Assembly: GCF_023284065.1 (NCBI RefSeq)
Contig: NZ_JAKIKP010000003.1
Location: 413,968-477,967, forward strand
Source: Shewanella gaetbuli
GTDB taxonomy: Bacteria; Pseudomonadota; Gammaproteobacteria; Enterobacterales; Shewanellaceae
Direction: 5' to 3'
DNA: 64,000 nucleotides
Numbering within the stretch: position 1 is the stretch's first letter; every line of letters begins with the position of its first letter. Below, piece after piece: positions 63,947 to 64,000 of the stretch. The translations under genes were made by a program, and so were the position numbers. The notes beneath the pieces were generated by a model that was not told the origin of the DNA, searched no databases, and was given only the letters and a program-made list of their open reading frames with translations.

Positions 63947-64000
63947 TAATTGAAGAGTTTGATCATGGCTCAGATTGAACGCTGGCGGCAGGCCTAACAC
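63947..64000 (+). rRNA. 16S ribosomal RNA, 5' end (truncated by window)
   Basis: From about 63947 the sequence follows the gammaproteobacterial 16S 5' end: TTGAAGAGTTTGATCATGGC, then CTCAGATTGAACGCTGGCGG and CAGGCCTAACAC. About 54 nt are present. The mature 5' end is placed by alignment in memory with E. coli, so it could shift by a base or two. The operon continues past the window. Confidence 0.97.

Overview
This window looks like part of a Shewanella chromosome, probably a low-GC marine or cold-water species. The AT-rich composition, btuB behind a cobalamin riboswitch, an OsmC-YcaO fusion, a TIGR03899 gene, a DUF3622 gene, a hemG gene and a gammaproteobacterial 16S rRNA start all fit. The species cannot be fixed from sequence reading alone. 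Most of the window is ordinary chromosome. The accessory material consists of transport and catabolic islands, two repeat arrays and a lipid-enzyme cluster.

Layout. 1-2.9 kb: the 3' part of aspT and aspD, an aspartate/alanine exchange and decarboxylation pair, followed by pdxY, which supplies the PLP cofactor that AspD needs. 4.1-9.1 kb: a VF530-type gene, a cold-shock gene, a secreted GH43-like glycosidase inserted between two copies of the csp 3' end and terminator, and rluF. 9.1-9.8 kb and 16.1-17.2 kb: two arrays in which two different hairpin modules alternate. They bracket a small membrane protein, a TonB receptor/AbgT transporter operon and osmC-ycaO. 17.2-24.3 kb: a ClsC-like phospholipase D, a carboxylesterase-fold lipoprotein without its catalytic Ser and His, an unrecognised outer-membrane protein and a patatin lipoprotein, with a small inverted-repeat element between the last two. 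24.5-27.3 kb: a periplasmic binding protein, then acuR-acuI for acrylyl-CoA reduction, with a matching operator before each gene. 27.3-36 kb: a TonB receptor divergent from a 2-hydroxyacid dehydrogenase, Fe/2OG dioxygenase and exported M20 peptidase gene set, then an M13 peptidase. 36-49 kb: an Omp85-type barrel, an uncharacterised repeat protein, a pseudouridine synthase, a Bacteroidetes-like Lgt, a SIMPL protein, an SLC1-type symporter fused to a periplasmic binding domain, an amidohydrolase, hemG with a cytochrome b561-like gene, and an aldo/keto reductase. 49-63 kb: a DsbA-like protein with a His-rich insert, a DnaJ-related protein, a phosphoribosyltransferase, rlhA, DUF3622, a cobalamin riboswitch with btuB, an HDOD protein, metR/metE with MetR and MetJ sites, dodecin, DUF4124 and pssA. 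63.5-64 kb: rrn promoters P1 and P2, boxA, and the first ~54 nt of 16S rRNA.

The observations most worth a second look are the SLC1-SBP fusion transporter, the pseudo-esterase lipoprotein, the alternating-hairpin arrays, the duplicated csp terminator flanking the glycosidase, the Bacteroidetes-like Lgt, and the TonB receptor/AbgT operon with a Fur-like site. I see no tRNA, CRISPR array, prophage or intact transposase.
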